Shown piece after piece: positions 1 through 7,819 of a DNA stretch of 45,930 bases. The position numbers were made by a program, and so were the translations under genes. Numbering within the stretch: the stretch's first letter is position 1; every line of letters starts with the position of its first letter. The notes beneath the pieces are model-generated. The model ran no database searches and was not told the DNA's origin. It saw only the letters and a program-made list of their open reading frames with translations. Source of the stretch: Oscillospiraceae bacterium (GTDB lineage: Bacteria > Bacillota > Clostridia > Oscillospirales > Oscillospiraceae); assembly GCA_015068025.1 (NCBI GenBank), contig SVLH01000014.1:1-45930 (forward strand), read 5' to 3'.

Positions 1-77
1 TCCTGTTTGAGCTGTTGGCACACAGTTGTTTTTCCAATTCCCATAGTGCCACCAATCATATATAAAGTTTTCATCAT
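1..77 (-). CDS. P-loop NTPase, 5' end only (runs off left edge)
   Basis: Only the first 25 or so residues are present; the protein begins MMKTLYMIGGTMGIGKTTVC. The GGTMGIGKTT stretch is a Walker A (P-loop) motif at the very N-terminus, as in small AAA-type or adenylate-kinase-like nucleotide and small-molecule kinases. Two ATGs are adjacent (77 and 74) and either could start. A modest AGGTG lies upstream. The DNA here is much more AT-rich than the neighbouring operon, which hints at a different history. The substrate cannot be told from this fragment. Confidence 0.6.
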   Translation of the reverse strand, partial: MMKTLYMIGGTMGIGKTTVCQQLKQ

Positions 78-152
78 TCGCACCTACAAATTCAAAATTT
101 ATCGAACTCTTTCTATCTATATAGATTGTAAAAAGTTTCAATATCTAACTAT

Positions 153-180
153 ATTGTAGCATTTTTTGCCTATTTGTCAT
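153..180 (-). promoter_or_regulatory. Promoter for the left-edge P-loop gene
   Basis: On the minus strand, ATGACA (180-175) and TACAAT (158-153) are separated by 16 nt, about 75 nt before the start codon. The surrounding 78-265 interval is AT-rich and shows no other gene. Confidence 0.4.
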
Positions 181-265
181 CTATTTACGCATAATTATCT
201 TAAAAAATGTATATTTTTTGTTCACCAATACTCATGTAGGACAGAGACTTAATTAAAATAAGTGT

Positions 266-309
266 CAAAAAAGCGGCTTTGCATCCAAGCAGACGGACGC
301 AAAGCCGCT
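266..309 (-). terminator. Rho-independent terminator of the metal transport operon
   Basis: On the minus strand a long stem (AGCGGCTTTGC paired with GCAAAGCCGCT, extended by GGA/TCC) is followed by six T. It lies just after the permease stop codon and closes the operon, so no substrate-binding protein gene follows. Confidence 0.85.
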
Positions 310-323
310 GGGGAAAGAGATGC

Positions 324-1148
324 TTATGCCGAAAGCCTGCCTCGGCGCACAAGGCTGACGGCGCAGGAGAGGAGGAAGACGGCCAGATTGGCGGCCACCA
401 CCGTGGCGCCCACGGGGGTGGAGAAGGCGAAGGAGACCGTCAGTCCCGCACAGAAGCAGGCAACGGAAACGGCAGCGGCACAGACTACCACACTTCGGAA
501 GCTGCGGAAGAGGCGCATGGCGGTCAGGGCGGGGAAGATCACCAGCGAGGAGATGAGCATGGCGCCCATCATCCGCATGCCCAGCACGATGGTCAGCGCT
601 GTCAGCACCGCCAGCAGGGAGTTGTAGCGGTTCACCTTCACTCCGGTGGCACGGGAGAAGCTCTCGTCAAAGGTGACGGCGAACAGCTTGTGGTAAAACA
701 CGACAAACAGCGTCAGCACTGCCGCGCACAGGATGACCGAGAGCAGCACATCCGTGCGGCTCATGGCCAGCACGCTGCCGAACATATAGTTGTCCACATC
801 GGTGGTCATACCGGTGGTGCGGGAGATGACCAGAATACCGATGGCAAGGGAGGAGGCGCTCATGGCGGCGATGGCGGCGTCGGAATTCCAGCGGGGGTTG
901 TCCGCCACCCGCAGCAGCAAAAAGGCGGACAGCGTCACCACCGGGATGGAAAACCACAGGGGCGTCACCCCCAGCGCCACGGCGATGGCCAGCGCGCCGA
1001 AGGACACGTGGGACAGGCCGTCGCCGATCATGGAGTAGCGTTTGAGCACCAGCGACACGCCCAGCAGCGCCGCGCACAGGCTCACCAGCACACCGGCGAT
1101 CAGCGCCCGCTGCATAAAGGGGAAGGAGAACATCTGCCAAATATTCAT
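324..1148 (-). CDS. Metal (Zn/Mn/Fe-type) ABC transporter permease, ZnuB family
   Basis: A 274-residue polytopic membrane protein of the ABC-3 family that imports divalent metals such as zinc or manganese. It begins MNIWQMFSFPFMQRAL and carries the family-typical RYSMIGDGLSHVSFG segment near residues 37-51, then about eight hydrophobic helices. Its start overlaps the ATPase gene stop by four bases (ATGA), so the two are translationally coupled. It is the last gene of the regulator-ATPase-permease operon. No periplasmic-type binding protein gene is linked, so that partner must be encoded elsewhere. The metal cannot be read from the permease; the Fur-like operator leaves iron, zinc or manganese open. 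Confidence 0.88.
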   Translation of the reverse strand: MNIWQMFSFPFMQRALIAGVLVSLCAALLGVSLVLKRYSMIGDGLSHVSFGALAIAVALGVTPLWFSIPVVTLSAFLLLRVADNPRWNSDAAIAAMSASSLAIGILVISRTTGMTTDVDNYMFGSVLAMSRTDVLLSVILCAAVLTLFVVFYHKLFAVTFDESFSRATGVKVNRYNSLLAVLTALTIVLGMRMMGAMLISSLVIFPALTAMRLFRSFRSVVVCAAAVSVACFCAGLTVSFAFSTPVGATVVAANLAVFLLSCAVSLVRRGRLSA

Positions 1149-1852
1149 GCGTCGGCCTCCTTAAAGCGCCGTCCCTGCGGGGAGGCGAGGTAATCCGCCA
1201 TGGAGCCGAGGAACGTTCCCCGGTGACCAATGTGCAGCACGGTGCGGGCGCTTTGCAGGGCTGCTTTCAGGTCGTGGGTCACCATGACGATGGCCATGCC
1301 CTCTTTTTCGTTCAGGTAGGAAAGGGTCTTGTAGAGATCCTGGGCGGCGGCGGGGTCAAGGCCGGTGATGGGCTCGTCCAAAATCAGCAGTCCGGTGGCG
1401 GCGCACAGCGCCCGTGCCAGCAGCACCCGCTGCTGCTGGCCGCCGGAGAGATCCCGGTAGCTTTTGTCCTTCAGTTCCAGAATGCCCAGCTTGCCCATGT
1501 TCATCAATGCGGCGGACTTTTCGGCGGCAGAGTAGAAGATGCGCATCCCCTTGCGGTTCAGGCAGCCGGAGAGCACCACCTCCATCACCGTGGCGGGGAA
1601 GTCCCGCTGTGCCTTTGTCTGCTGGGGCAGATAGCCCACAGCACCCTTTTGCAGTTCCGCAGAGCGTTCGATGGTGCCGGAGAGGGGGGAGAGCAGACCC
1701 AGCAGTCCCCGCAGCAAGGTGGACTTGCCGGAGCCGTTGTCGCCCACGATGCAGAGGTAGTCCCCTGCGTGGATGGTCAGATCCAGATGCTCCAGCACGC
1801 TCTGTCCCTCATAGCCGAGAGACACATCCCGGCAGGTGATGAGATCAGCCAT
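1145..1852 (-). CDS. Metal ABC transporter ATP-binding protein, ZnuC family
   Basis: A 235-residue cytoplasmic ATPase that powers the adjacent permease. Visible motifs are Walker A GDNGSGKST (about residues 37-45), Q-loop YLPQQTKAQRD, signature LSGGQQQR, Walker B LLILDEP with the catalytic Glu, and a switch His in VMVTHDL. Length and motif order fit the ZnuC/MntB type. The gene overlaps the end of the Fur-family gene by eight bases and the start of the permease by four, so all three are probably made from one transcript. Confidence 0.9.
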   Translation of the reverse strand: MADLITCRDVSLGYEGQSVLEHLDLTIHAGDYLCIVGDNGSGKSTLLRGLLGLLSPLSGTIERSAELQKGAVGYLPQQTKAQRDFPATVMEVVLSGCLNRKGMRIFYSAAEKSAALMNMGKLGILELKDKSYRDLSGGQQQRVLLARALCAATGLLILDEPITGLDPAAAQDLYKTLSYLNEKEGMAIVMVTHDLKAALQSARTVLHIGHRGTFLGSMADYLASPQGRRFKEADA

Positions 1853-2255
1853 GGACAGCCTCCTCTCCTGCGCAGCGCTGGCAGCGGCCTGTCAGCACGG
1901 TTCTGCGGGGGTCGATGCGGAAATGGTGGGTGCTTTCCAGATGTTGGCACAGCTCCTCCAGATGGCCGCAGTCCAGATGGACGATGCGGCTGCAGCATTC
2001 GCAGCGCAGCAAAAAGCAGTCGTGTCCGCTGTGCTGATGAGGGCAGTATTGGTACACCGCGCCGTCCTCCGTGGGGATCTTGTGGATGCAGCCGGCGCTT
2101 TCCAGTTTTTCCAGCTGGCGGTAGATGGTGGCAAGTCCCACCGGGCAGCCGCTGCGGCGCAGAGCCTCCGACAGCTCCCCGGCGGTCATCGCCGCGTGGG
2201 GGGCGGCTTCCAGCGCGCCAAGCACGGCCTGATATTGTTTTGTGCTGTATGCCAT
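1845..2255 (-). CDS. Fur-family metal-responsive regulator
   Basis: A 136-residue DNA-binding repressor of the Fur/Zur/PerR family. The N-terminal winged helix includes the recognition-helix region GLATIYRQLEKLE (about residues 39-51). The C-terminal dimerisation part has a His-rich stretch (CPHQHSGHDC) and two CxxC-type pairs (CECC and CQRC) that would hold a structural zinc. It starts at ATG 2255 behind AGGAGGG. It heads the operon with a metal ABC transporter and sits directly behind a Fur-like box, so it probably autoregulates. Context suggests Zur, but the operator half-site is closer to the Fur consensus than to Bacillus Zur or PerR boxes. The exact metal is undecided. Confidence 0.88.
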   Translation of the reverse strand: MAYSTKQYQAVLGALEAAPHAAMTAGELSEALRRSGCPVGLATIYRQLEKLESAGCIHKIPTEDGAVYQYCPHQHSGHDCFLLRCECCSRIVHLDCGHLEELCQHLESTHHFRIDPRRTVLTGRCQRCAGEEAVHG

Positions 2256-2278
2256 AAGGCACCCTCCTGAATATGAAA

Positions 2279-2323
2279 ATGAAAATCATTTTCATATTAT
2301 ATTCCGGAGGAGAAAAAAGTCAA
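2279..2323 (-). promoter_or_regulatory. Promoter with overlapping Fur-type operator
   Basis: On the minus strand TTGACT (2323-2318) and a perfect TATAAT (2301-2296) are 16 nt apart. Immediately downstream, across the likely transcription start, lies the perfect 8-1-8 palindrome ATGAAAATCATTTTCAT (2279-2295). Its 7-1-7 core differs from the Bacillus Fur core TGATAATNATTATCA at one position in each half. A repressor bound here would block RNA polymerase. Confidence 0.8.
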
Positions 2324-2403
2324 GACCGGTTGCAAAAAACGGGGGAATGGAGTATCCTGAACGAAGAGATAACCCGTAAAACACATGAAACGGAGTGAAA
2401 TAC

Positions 2404-3327
2404 ATGAAGGTTTCTTTGGTCATCATGGCTGCCGGTATGGGCTCCCGCTACGGCGGCAGCAAGCAGGTGGACGGCATCGGCCCCAACCGGGAGATCCTGA
2501 TGGAGTATTCCATCCACGACGCCATCCGCGCCGGTTTCAACAAGATCGTGTTCATCATCAAGCCGGAGATGGAGGAGATGATGGAGCGGATCTGCGGCGG
2601 CTATCTGCGGAAGAAAATCGCAAAGGACGGCACGCCCGTGGAGGTGGCCTATGCGTTTCAGGACTTTTCCTCCGTGCCCGATTTTTATAAAATTCCGGCG
2701 GAGCGGACGAAGCCCTTCGGCACGGTGCATGCGCTGCTGTGCGCGGCGGACAAGGTGGACGGCCCCTGCTGCGTCATCAATGCGGACGATTACTACGGCA
2801 TCGGCGCCTACCAGACCATGTACGACGCGCTGGTGAAGCTGCCCGCAGGCGGCAAGGCGGCCATGGTGGGCTATCTGCTCAAGAACACCGCCAGCCTCCA
2901 CGGCACGGTTTCCCGGGGTGTCTGCACCGTGGAGGACGGCAAGCTGGTCACCGTCCGCGAGGCGCTGAAGATCCAACTCTATCCGGATGGCTCGCTGCGG
3001 GATCTGGCGGAGGAGCGCGACCTTGCGCCGGACACCGTGGTGTCCATGAACTTCTGGGGCTTCGGCCCGGGCATCTTCCCCGCGCTGAAGGCGTATTTCG
3101 AGGACTTCCTGCGCCATGAGGCCGGCGACAACATCAAGGCCGAGTGTCTGCTGCCCGTGATGGTGGATCAGCAGATGCAGGCGGGGAAGCTGGAGGTGGC
3201 CGTGCTGACCTCCACCGACCGCTGGTTCGGTATGACCTATCAGGAGGATCGCCCCACCGTGGCGGAGGAGCTGAAAAAGCTCCACGAACAGGGGCTCTAT
3301 CCGGCGACTCTGCGGGACGCGGAATAA
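2404..3327 (+). CDS. Nucleotidyltransferase family protein (sugar-1-phosphate NTP transferase fold)
   Basis: A 307-residue enzyme beginning MKVSLVIMAAGMGSRYGG. The GxGxRxGGxKQ signature near residues 9-20 is the nucleotide-binding loop of NTP_transferase enzymes that join a sugar or alditol phosphate to a nucleotide. A second family mark is VINADDYYG, with acidic metal ligands, near residue 127. ATG 2404 is chosen over an in-frame GTG at 2395 because GGAG at 2392-2395 lies 8 nt before it and overlaps the GTG. The gene stands alone, with its own terminator. The substrate cannot be told; glucose-1-phosphate is only one possibility. Confidence 0.8.
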   Translation: MKVSLVIMAAGMGSRYGGSKQVDGIGPNREILMEYSIHDAIRAGFNKIVFIIKPEMEEMMERICGGYLRKKIAKDGTPVEVAYAFQDFSSVPDFYKIPAERTKPFGTVHALLCAADKVDGPCCVINADDYYGIGAYQTMYDALVKLPAGGKAAMVGYLLKNTASLHGTVSRGVCTVEDGKLVTVREALKIQLYPDGSLRDLAEERDLAPDTVVSMNFWGFGPGIFPALKAYFEDFLRHEAGDNIKAECLLPVMVDQQMQAGKLEVAVLTSTDRWFGMTYQEDRPTVAEELKKLHEQGLYPATLRDAE

Positions 3328-3351
3328 GAGAGCAGCGGAACAGGAAAGGCA

Positions 3352-3385
3352 ACGGTGCGTGGGAAAAGCCACGCACCGTTTTTTT
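3352..3385 (+). terminator. Rho-independent terminator after the nucleotidyltransferase gene
   Basis: A perfect 11-bp stem (ACGGTGCGTGG / CCACGCACCGT) with a 6-nt loop is followed by six T. Confidence 0.92.
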
Positions 3386-3713
3386 GCTTTGGAACGGAAA
3401 GACACCGCAGAAAACAGCAAAGCGGGCAGTCCCGAAGAACTGCCCGCCGCGCTGTATGATATAGAGAAAGGAGAGAGGGGGAAAACATAAAGACTCATCA
3501 AGTGTGCGCTTGATGGGTTTATCATATCTGCGGAATATCAGAAAGTCAACAAGTTCGGAGAAACCTTCACAGTTTGTTTACATTCCTGAAAAAAGCACGG
3601 CATTTGTTCACAAAATATTCAAAATCCGAAAGCGCTGCCCGTTGACCGCACCGCCGCGGATGTGGTAGTATTGGAGCGTTGAAGAAAAACGGTTTTCCTG
3701 AAAGGATGCGCCT
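3386..3713. other. Gene-free stretch with two inverted repeats and a weak promoter
   Basis: No convincing gene is seen. It holds two small inverted repeats: GCGGGCAGT/ACTGCCCGC (3422-3447) and CATCAAG/CTTGATG (3496-3515). Further on, TTGACC (3642-3647) and TAGTAT, 18 nt apart, could be the promoter of the ABC exporter operon. Confidence 0.45.
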
Positions 3714-5450
3714 ATGATCAAAAAAATCTGGCCCTATGCCCGTCCGTACACGGGCTGGATCGCCGCCGGTGTGCTGTGCGCTGCCGGCGAGGCGATTTTT
3801 GAACTGCTGATCCCGCTGGTGATGAGCGACATCGTGAATATCGGCATCAAAAACGCAGATGAGGCCTTCATTCTGGCCAATGGAGCGAAAATGGTGCTGA
3901 TGGCGCTGATCTCTCTGGCACTGGGTGTGGGCTCTGCGATCTTCTCCTCCGTGGCGGGACAGAACTTCGGCGCCAACCTGCGCCGCGCCCAGTACGAGCA
4001 TATTCAGAACTATGCTTTTTCCAACATTGAGCGGTTTTCCACCGCCTCGCTCATCACCCGCCTGACCGGCGATACCCACACTATGCAGATGTCCCTGACC
4101 ATGGGAATGCGGCTGCTGGTGCGCGCTCCGGTGATGCTGATCTCCGCGCTGATCCTGTCCATCCGCATCAGCCTGCAGCTTTCCAGCGTGTTTCTGGTGG
4201 CGCTGCCGGTGCTGGTGGTCTGCGTGGGCACCATCCTCATCAAAACCAGCCCCATGTTCCGCTCCCTGCAGGAGAAAACGGATGCGCTGAATCTGGTGGT
4301 GCAGGAAAATCTCACCGGCATCCGGGTGGTGAAGTCCTTCGTCAAGGCGGAGGAGGAAACGGAAAAATTTACCCGCCGCAGCCGCGACCTGAAAGCCACC
4401 GCCGAGGGCGCCTTCGGTATGGTGGTCATCAATATGCCCATTATGATGCTCATCGTCAACGCCACGCTGATCGCCGTGATGTGGATCGGCGGCGGACTGG
4501 TGCATACCGGCACGCTGGAAGCCGGCGACCTCATGGTGTACTTCACCTATATCATGCAGATCATGGTGTCGCTGATGATGGTGTCCATGATGTTCATGAT
4601 GATGACCCGCTCTGTGGCCTGCGGCAAGCGCATCGTGGAGGTGCTGGAGGAAGCGCCTGCCATTACGGACGACGGTGCGCAGCCAGACGCCGTGGTGGAG
4701 GACGGCAGCATCACCTTCGAAAATGTGTCCTTCAAATACAATGAAAAGAACCCGGAATGGGTGCTGCGGGATGTGAACCTGCACATCCGTTCCGGCCAGA
4801 CCGTTGGCGTTCTGGGTGGCACCGGCAGCGGCAAGACCACGCTGGTGTCCCTGATCCCCCGCCTGTATGAAGCGGGAGAGGGCACGGTGTCCGTGGGCGG
4901 TCGGCCGGTGGGTGAGTATACGATGCGGTATCTGCGGGATGCCGTTTCCATGGTGCTGCAGAAGAACACCCTGTTTTCCGGCACCATCCGGGAAAACCTG
5001 CTCTGGGGCGATCCCGACGCCACGGAGGAGCAGCTGTGGGCGGCCTGCCGCGCCGCCTGCGCCGACGAGTTTATCGAAAAAATGCCCGGCGGACTGGATT
5101 ACGATCTGGGGCAGGGCGGTGTGAATGTGTCCGGCGGCCAGAAGCAGCGCCTGTGCATCGCCCGCGCCATTTTGAAGCAGCCGAAAGTCCTGATCCTGGA
5201 CGACTCCACCAGCGCGGTGGACACCGCCACCGACGCCAAAATCCGCCGTGCCTTTGCCAACGAGCTGAAAGATACCACCAAGATCATCATCGCCCAGCGG
5301 GTGGCCTCCGTGCGGGAGGCAGATCTGATCCTGGTGATGGATGGCGGACGCGTTGCGGCGCAGGGCACCCACGCGGAGCTGATGGCCAGCTGCGACATCT
5401 ATCAGGAAGTCTACCGATCCCAGCAGGAAGGGGTGAGTCTCGATGGCTGA
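3714..5450 (+). CDS. Heterodimeric ABC exporter, subunit with degenerate ATPase site (TM287-like)
   Basis: A 578-residue half-transporter: six membrane helices (about residues 1-310) followed by a nucleotide-binding domain with Walker A GGTGSGKTT, signature VSGGQKQR and Walker B LILDDSTSAVD. The catalytic Glu after Walker B is Asp, and the switch His is Gln (IIAQR). This pair of changes is known from the degenerate site of heterodimeric exporters such as TM287/288 and BmrCD. The next gene overlaps by eight bases and keeps the canonical residues, so the two form one exporter of drugs, lipids or peptides. ATG 3714 follows AAAGGA. The substrate is unknown. Confidence 0.9.
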   Translation: MIKKIWPYARPYTGWIAAGVLCAAGEAIFELLIPLVMSDIVNIGIKNADEAFILANGAKMVLMALISLALGVGSAIFSSVAGQNFGANLRRAQYEHIQNYAFSNIERFSTASLITRLTGDTHTMQMSLTMGMRLLVRAPVMLISALILSIRISLQLSSVFLVALPVLVVCVGTILIKTSPMFRSLQEKTDALNLVVQENLTGIRVVKSFVKAEEETEKFTRRSRDLKATAEGAFGMVVINMPIMMLIVNATLIAVMWIGGGLVHTGTLEAGDLMVYFTYIMQIMVSLMMVSMMFMMMTRSVACGKRIVEVLEEAPAITDDGAQPDAVVEDGSITFENVSFKYNEKNPEWVLRDVNLHIRSGQTVGVLGGTGSGKTTLVSLIPRLYEAGEGTVSVGGRPVGEYTMRYLRDAVSMVLQKNTLFSGTIRENLLWGDPDATEEQLWAACRAACADEFIEKMPGGLDYDLGQGGVNVSGGQKQRLCIARAILKQPKVLILDDSTSAVDTATDAKIRRAFANELKDTTKIIIAQRVASVREADLILVMDGGRVAAQGTHAELMASCDIYQEVYRSQQEGVSLDG

Positions 5451-7350
5451 ACCGAACAAACGGCCCGGCGGTTCTCCCCACAGAGGACCCGGAGGCGGCG
5501 GCCCGGCAAGGCACGGCTTCCGCAAGCCCAAGGATCTGCGGGGAACGCTGGGCAAGCTGATGCAGTATCTGGCCTGCTACAAAAGGCTGCTGATTCTTGT
5601 GGCGGGCATGCTGGTGGTCAGCTCCTTCTGCACGGTGGCGGGCTCCTATATGCTCAAACCCCTGATCAACGACTATATCCTGCCCGGCGACTTCCGCGGT
5701 CTTGCCGGAATGCTGTGCCTGATGGCGGGGATCTATGTCACCGGCGCGGCCTGCTCCTACGGCTATACCCGCATTATGGTGCGGGTGTCCCAGACCACGG
5801 TGGCGAAGATCCGGGAGGATCTGTTCTCCAAAATGCAGACCCTGCCCCTGCGGTATTTTGACGGCCACACCCACGGCGAGCTGATGAGCCGCTATACCAA
5901 CGACATTGAAACCGTGTCCGAGGCGCTGAACAACAGCTTCGGCAGCCTCATCTCCTGCACGCTGAACTTCACCGGCACCATCGTGATGATGCTGGTGCTC
6001 AGTCCCACCCTGACCCTCATCACCTTTGTCATGCTGTTCGTGATGCTGCAGGTGGTGAAGGTTGTGGGCAGCCGCAGCCGGCAGGGCTTCGTCGGCCAGC
6101 AGAAGGCGGTGGGCGAGGTCAACGGCTATATCGAGGAAATGATCGAGGGCCAGAAGGTCATCAAGGTCTTCAACCACGAGGACATCGCCGAGGAAGGCTT
6201 CAACGAGCGCAACGAGGCCTATCGCAAGGCCGCCACCCGGGCCCAGATCTTCAGCGGCATCATGATGCCCATCATGGGCAATCTGAGCTACCTGAACTAC
6301 GCCCTGACCTGCTGTCTGGGTGCGATGTATGCCATCCGCACGGGCGCGTTCTGGCTGGGCGATCTGGCGGCCTTCCTGCAATATTCCAGACAGGTGAGCC
6401 AGCCCATCAACCAGATCTCCCAGCAGGTGAACGTGATCCTCTCCGCCGTGGCCGGCGCCGAGCGTATCTTCGAGATTATGGACGCCCCCTCCGAAGTGGA
6501 CGAGGGCAAGGTCACCCTGGTGCGCGCCGCCCGGAACGGGGATGGCGCCCTGACGGAAACGGCGGCGGACAGCGCTCTGTGGGCGTGGAAGAAGCCCGAC
6601 GGCGAACTGGTGCCCCTGCGGGGCGACGTGCGCTTTGCCCATGTGGTCTTTGGGTACAACGAGGAGAAAGTGGTGCTCAACGACATCTCCCTGTACGCCA
6701 AGCCCGGCCAGAAGATCGCCTTTGTGGGCTCCACCGGTGCGGGCAAAACCACCATCACCAACCTCATCAACCGGTTCTATGAGATCCAGAGCGGCACCAT
6801 CACCTACGACGGCATCGACGTCCGGGACATCGCCAAGGAGTCCCTGCGGCGGTCGCTGGGTATGGTGCTGCAGGACACCAACCTCTTTACCGGCACGGTG
6901 GCGGACAACATCCGCTACGGCCGCCCGGAAGCCACCGACGAGGAAGTGGAGCAGGCGGCGCGCCTCGCCGGTGCGGACGCCTTCATCCGCCACCTGCCCG
7001 ACGGCTATCAGACCGTGCTGTCCGGCAACGGCGGCAGTTTGAGTCAGGGCGAGCGCCAGCTGCTGAACATCGCCCGTGCCGCCTGCGCCGATCCGCCGGT
7101 GCTGATTTTGGATGAGGCCACCTCCTCCATCGACACCCGCACGGAAAAGCTCATCGAGCAGGGCATGGATCGCATCATGTCCGACCGCACTGTGTTCGTC
7201 ATCGCCCACCGGCTTTCCACCGTCCGCAACGCCAAGGCCATCATGGTGCTGGAGCGCGGCGAGATCATCGAGCGCGGCGACCACAATGAACTTCTGGAAC
7301 AGCAGGGCCGGTACTATCAGCTCTATACCGGTCAGGCGGAACTGGCCTGA
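5443..7350 (+). CDS. Heterodimeric ABC exporter, subunit with canonical ATPase residues (TM288-like)
   Basis: A 635-residue half-transporter with an N-terminal extension rich in Gly and Pro (residues 1-30), six membrane helices, and an ATPase domain with Walker A GSTGAGKTT, Walker B LILDEATSSID and switch His in VIAHR. Its signature is LSQGE rather than LSGGQ, which fits the partner opposite a degenerate site in heterodimers. An insertion of about 40 residues (about 350-390) separates the membrane domain from the ATPase domain. Start ATG 5443 lies inside the end of the partner gene, so expression is coupled. A terminator follows at 7362. Confidence 0.9.
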   Translation: MAEPNKRPGGSPHRGPGGGGPARHGFRKPKDLRGTLGKLMQYLACYKRLLILVAGMLVVSSFCTVAGSYMLKPLINDYILPGDFRGLAGMLCLMAGIYVTGAACSYGYTRIMVRVSQTTVAKIREDLFSKMQTLPLRYFDGHTHGELMSRYTNDIETVSEALNNSFGSLISCTLNFTGTIVMMLVLSPTLTLITFVMLFVMLQVVKVVGSRSRQGFVGQQKAVGEVNGYIEEMIEGQKVIKVFNHEDIAEEGFNERNEAYRKAATRAQIFSGIMMPIMGNLSYLNYALTCCLGAMYAIRTGAFWLGDLAAFLQYSRQVSQPINQISQQVNVILSAVAGAERIFEIMDAPSEVDEGKVTLVRAARNGDGALTETAADSALWAWKKPDGELVPLRGDVRFAHVVFGYNEEKVVLNDISLYAKPGQKIAFVGSTGAGKTTITNLINRFYEIQSGTITYDGIDVRDIAKESLRRSLGMVLQDTNLFTGTVADNIRYGRPEATDEEVEQAARLAGADAFIRHLPDGYQTVLSGNGGSLSQGERQLLNIARAACADPPVLILDEATSSIDTRTEKLIEQGMDRIMSDRTVFVIAHRLSTVRNAKAIMVLERGEIIERGDHNELLEQQGRYYQLYTGQAELA

Positions 7351-7361
7351 AAAAGCAACAA

Positions 7362-7390
7362 GAAGCACCCGGAAGGGTGCTTCTTTCTTT
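7362..7390 (+). terminator. Terminator of the ABC exporter operon
   Basis: Stem GAAGCACCC / GGGTGCTTC with a GGAA loop, followed by TTTCTTT. Confidence 0.85.
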
Positions 7391-7410
7391 GAAATGGTGG
7401 GTTTAGGGAC

Positions 7411-7442
7411 AAAAAACCGGGGCAAAGTCACCTTTGCCCCGG
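7411..7442 (-). terminator. Terminator of tRNA-Ala
   Basis: On the minus strand CCGGGGCAAAG pairs with CTTTGCCCCGG and is followed by six T, three bases past the encoded CCA end of the tRNA. Confidence 0.85.
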
Positions 7443-7444
7443 CG

Positions 7445-7520
7445 TGGTGGAGACGAAGAGGATCGAACTCTCGACCTTACGGATGCGAACCGTACGCTCT
7501 CCCAGCTGAGCTACGCCCCC
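7445..7520 (-). tRNA. tRNA-Ala (anticodon CGC)
   Basis: The minus strand folds into a full cloverleaf. The acceptor GGGGGCG pairs with CGTCTCC with two G-U pairs, the discriminator is A, and CCA is encoded. The D-arm reads TAGCTCAGCTGGGAGAGC. The anticodon stem TACGG/CCGTA encloses loop TTCGCAT, giving anticodon CGC (codon GCG, Ala). The T-arm carries GTTCGATC. Confidence 0.95.
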
Positions 7521-7552
7521 GTGTTGCTGTATCTTTCGCAACAGCATAAAGT

Positions 7553-7580
7553 ATTATATCATAAAAATCCCCCTTGTAAA
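7553..7580 (-). promoter_or_regulatory. tRNA-Ala promoter
   Basis: On the minus strand TTTACA (7580-7575) and TATAAT (7558-7553) are 16 nt apart, about 33 nt before the mature tRNA. Confidence 0.7.
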
Positions 7581-7609
7581 GTCTGTTTTTTGAAAACCAA
7601 AAATTTCAG

Positions 7610-7638
7610 TTGCTTATTTGGAAAGAGTATAGTAAAAT
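7610..7638 (+). promoter_or_regulatory. Promoter of SRP RNA (and probably dnaX)
   Basis: TTGCTT (7610-7615) and TAAAAT (7633-7638) are 17 nt apart, placing the start about 10-18 nt before the SRP RNA stem. Confidence 0.6.
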
Positions 7639-7656
7639 AAATACGCCAATAACGAA

Positions 7657-7797
7657 GTCCTCCGCGTGCAGCTGCGGAGCCGGTCTCGCGCAATGGATGC
7701 CCGCGAATCATGTCAGGCGGGGAACCGAGCAGCATTAAACGGGATGTTCTATGTGCCGCGAGGGTGCCGGGTCCGCAGCTGCATGCGGAGGACTTTT
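7657..7797 (+). ncRNA. ffs: Signal recognition particle RNA (small bacterial type)
   Basis: The ends form a long terminal stem (GTCCTCCGCG-GCAGCTGCGG at the 5' end with CCGCAGCTGC-GCGGAGGAC at the 3' end). The core contains the conserved Ffh-binding domain: TGTCAGG, then stem CGG/CCG with a GGAA tetraloop (7718-7727), then AGCAGCA. A T-run follows the 3' stem. The RNA joins Ffh to target membrane proteins to the translocon. Placement just before dnaX is the usual Firmicute arrangement. Exact ends are estimated from the stem. Confidence 0.92.
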
Positions 7798-7819
7798 ATC
7801 TGTTTTCGGGAGGTGTTCC

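Noticed and set aside
5287-7431. 714-residue minus-strand reading frame opposite the ABC exporter, rich in His, Gly and Gln
   Set aside because: It is the antisense of a well-supported ABC gene; its composition is that of a GC-rich shadow frame. The same holds for other long frames such as 3567-5555 and 34275-36329.
7751-7819. Longer dnaX start
   Set aside because: The extra codons lie in the SRP RNA 3' half, and the ribosome site and conserved MYQALYRKWRP support ATG 7820.
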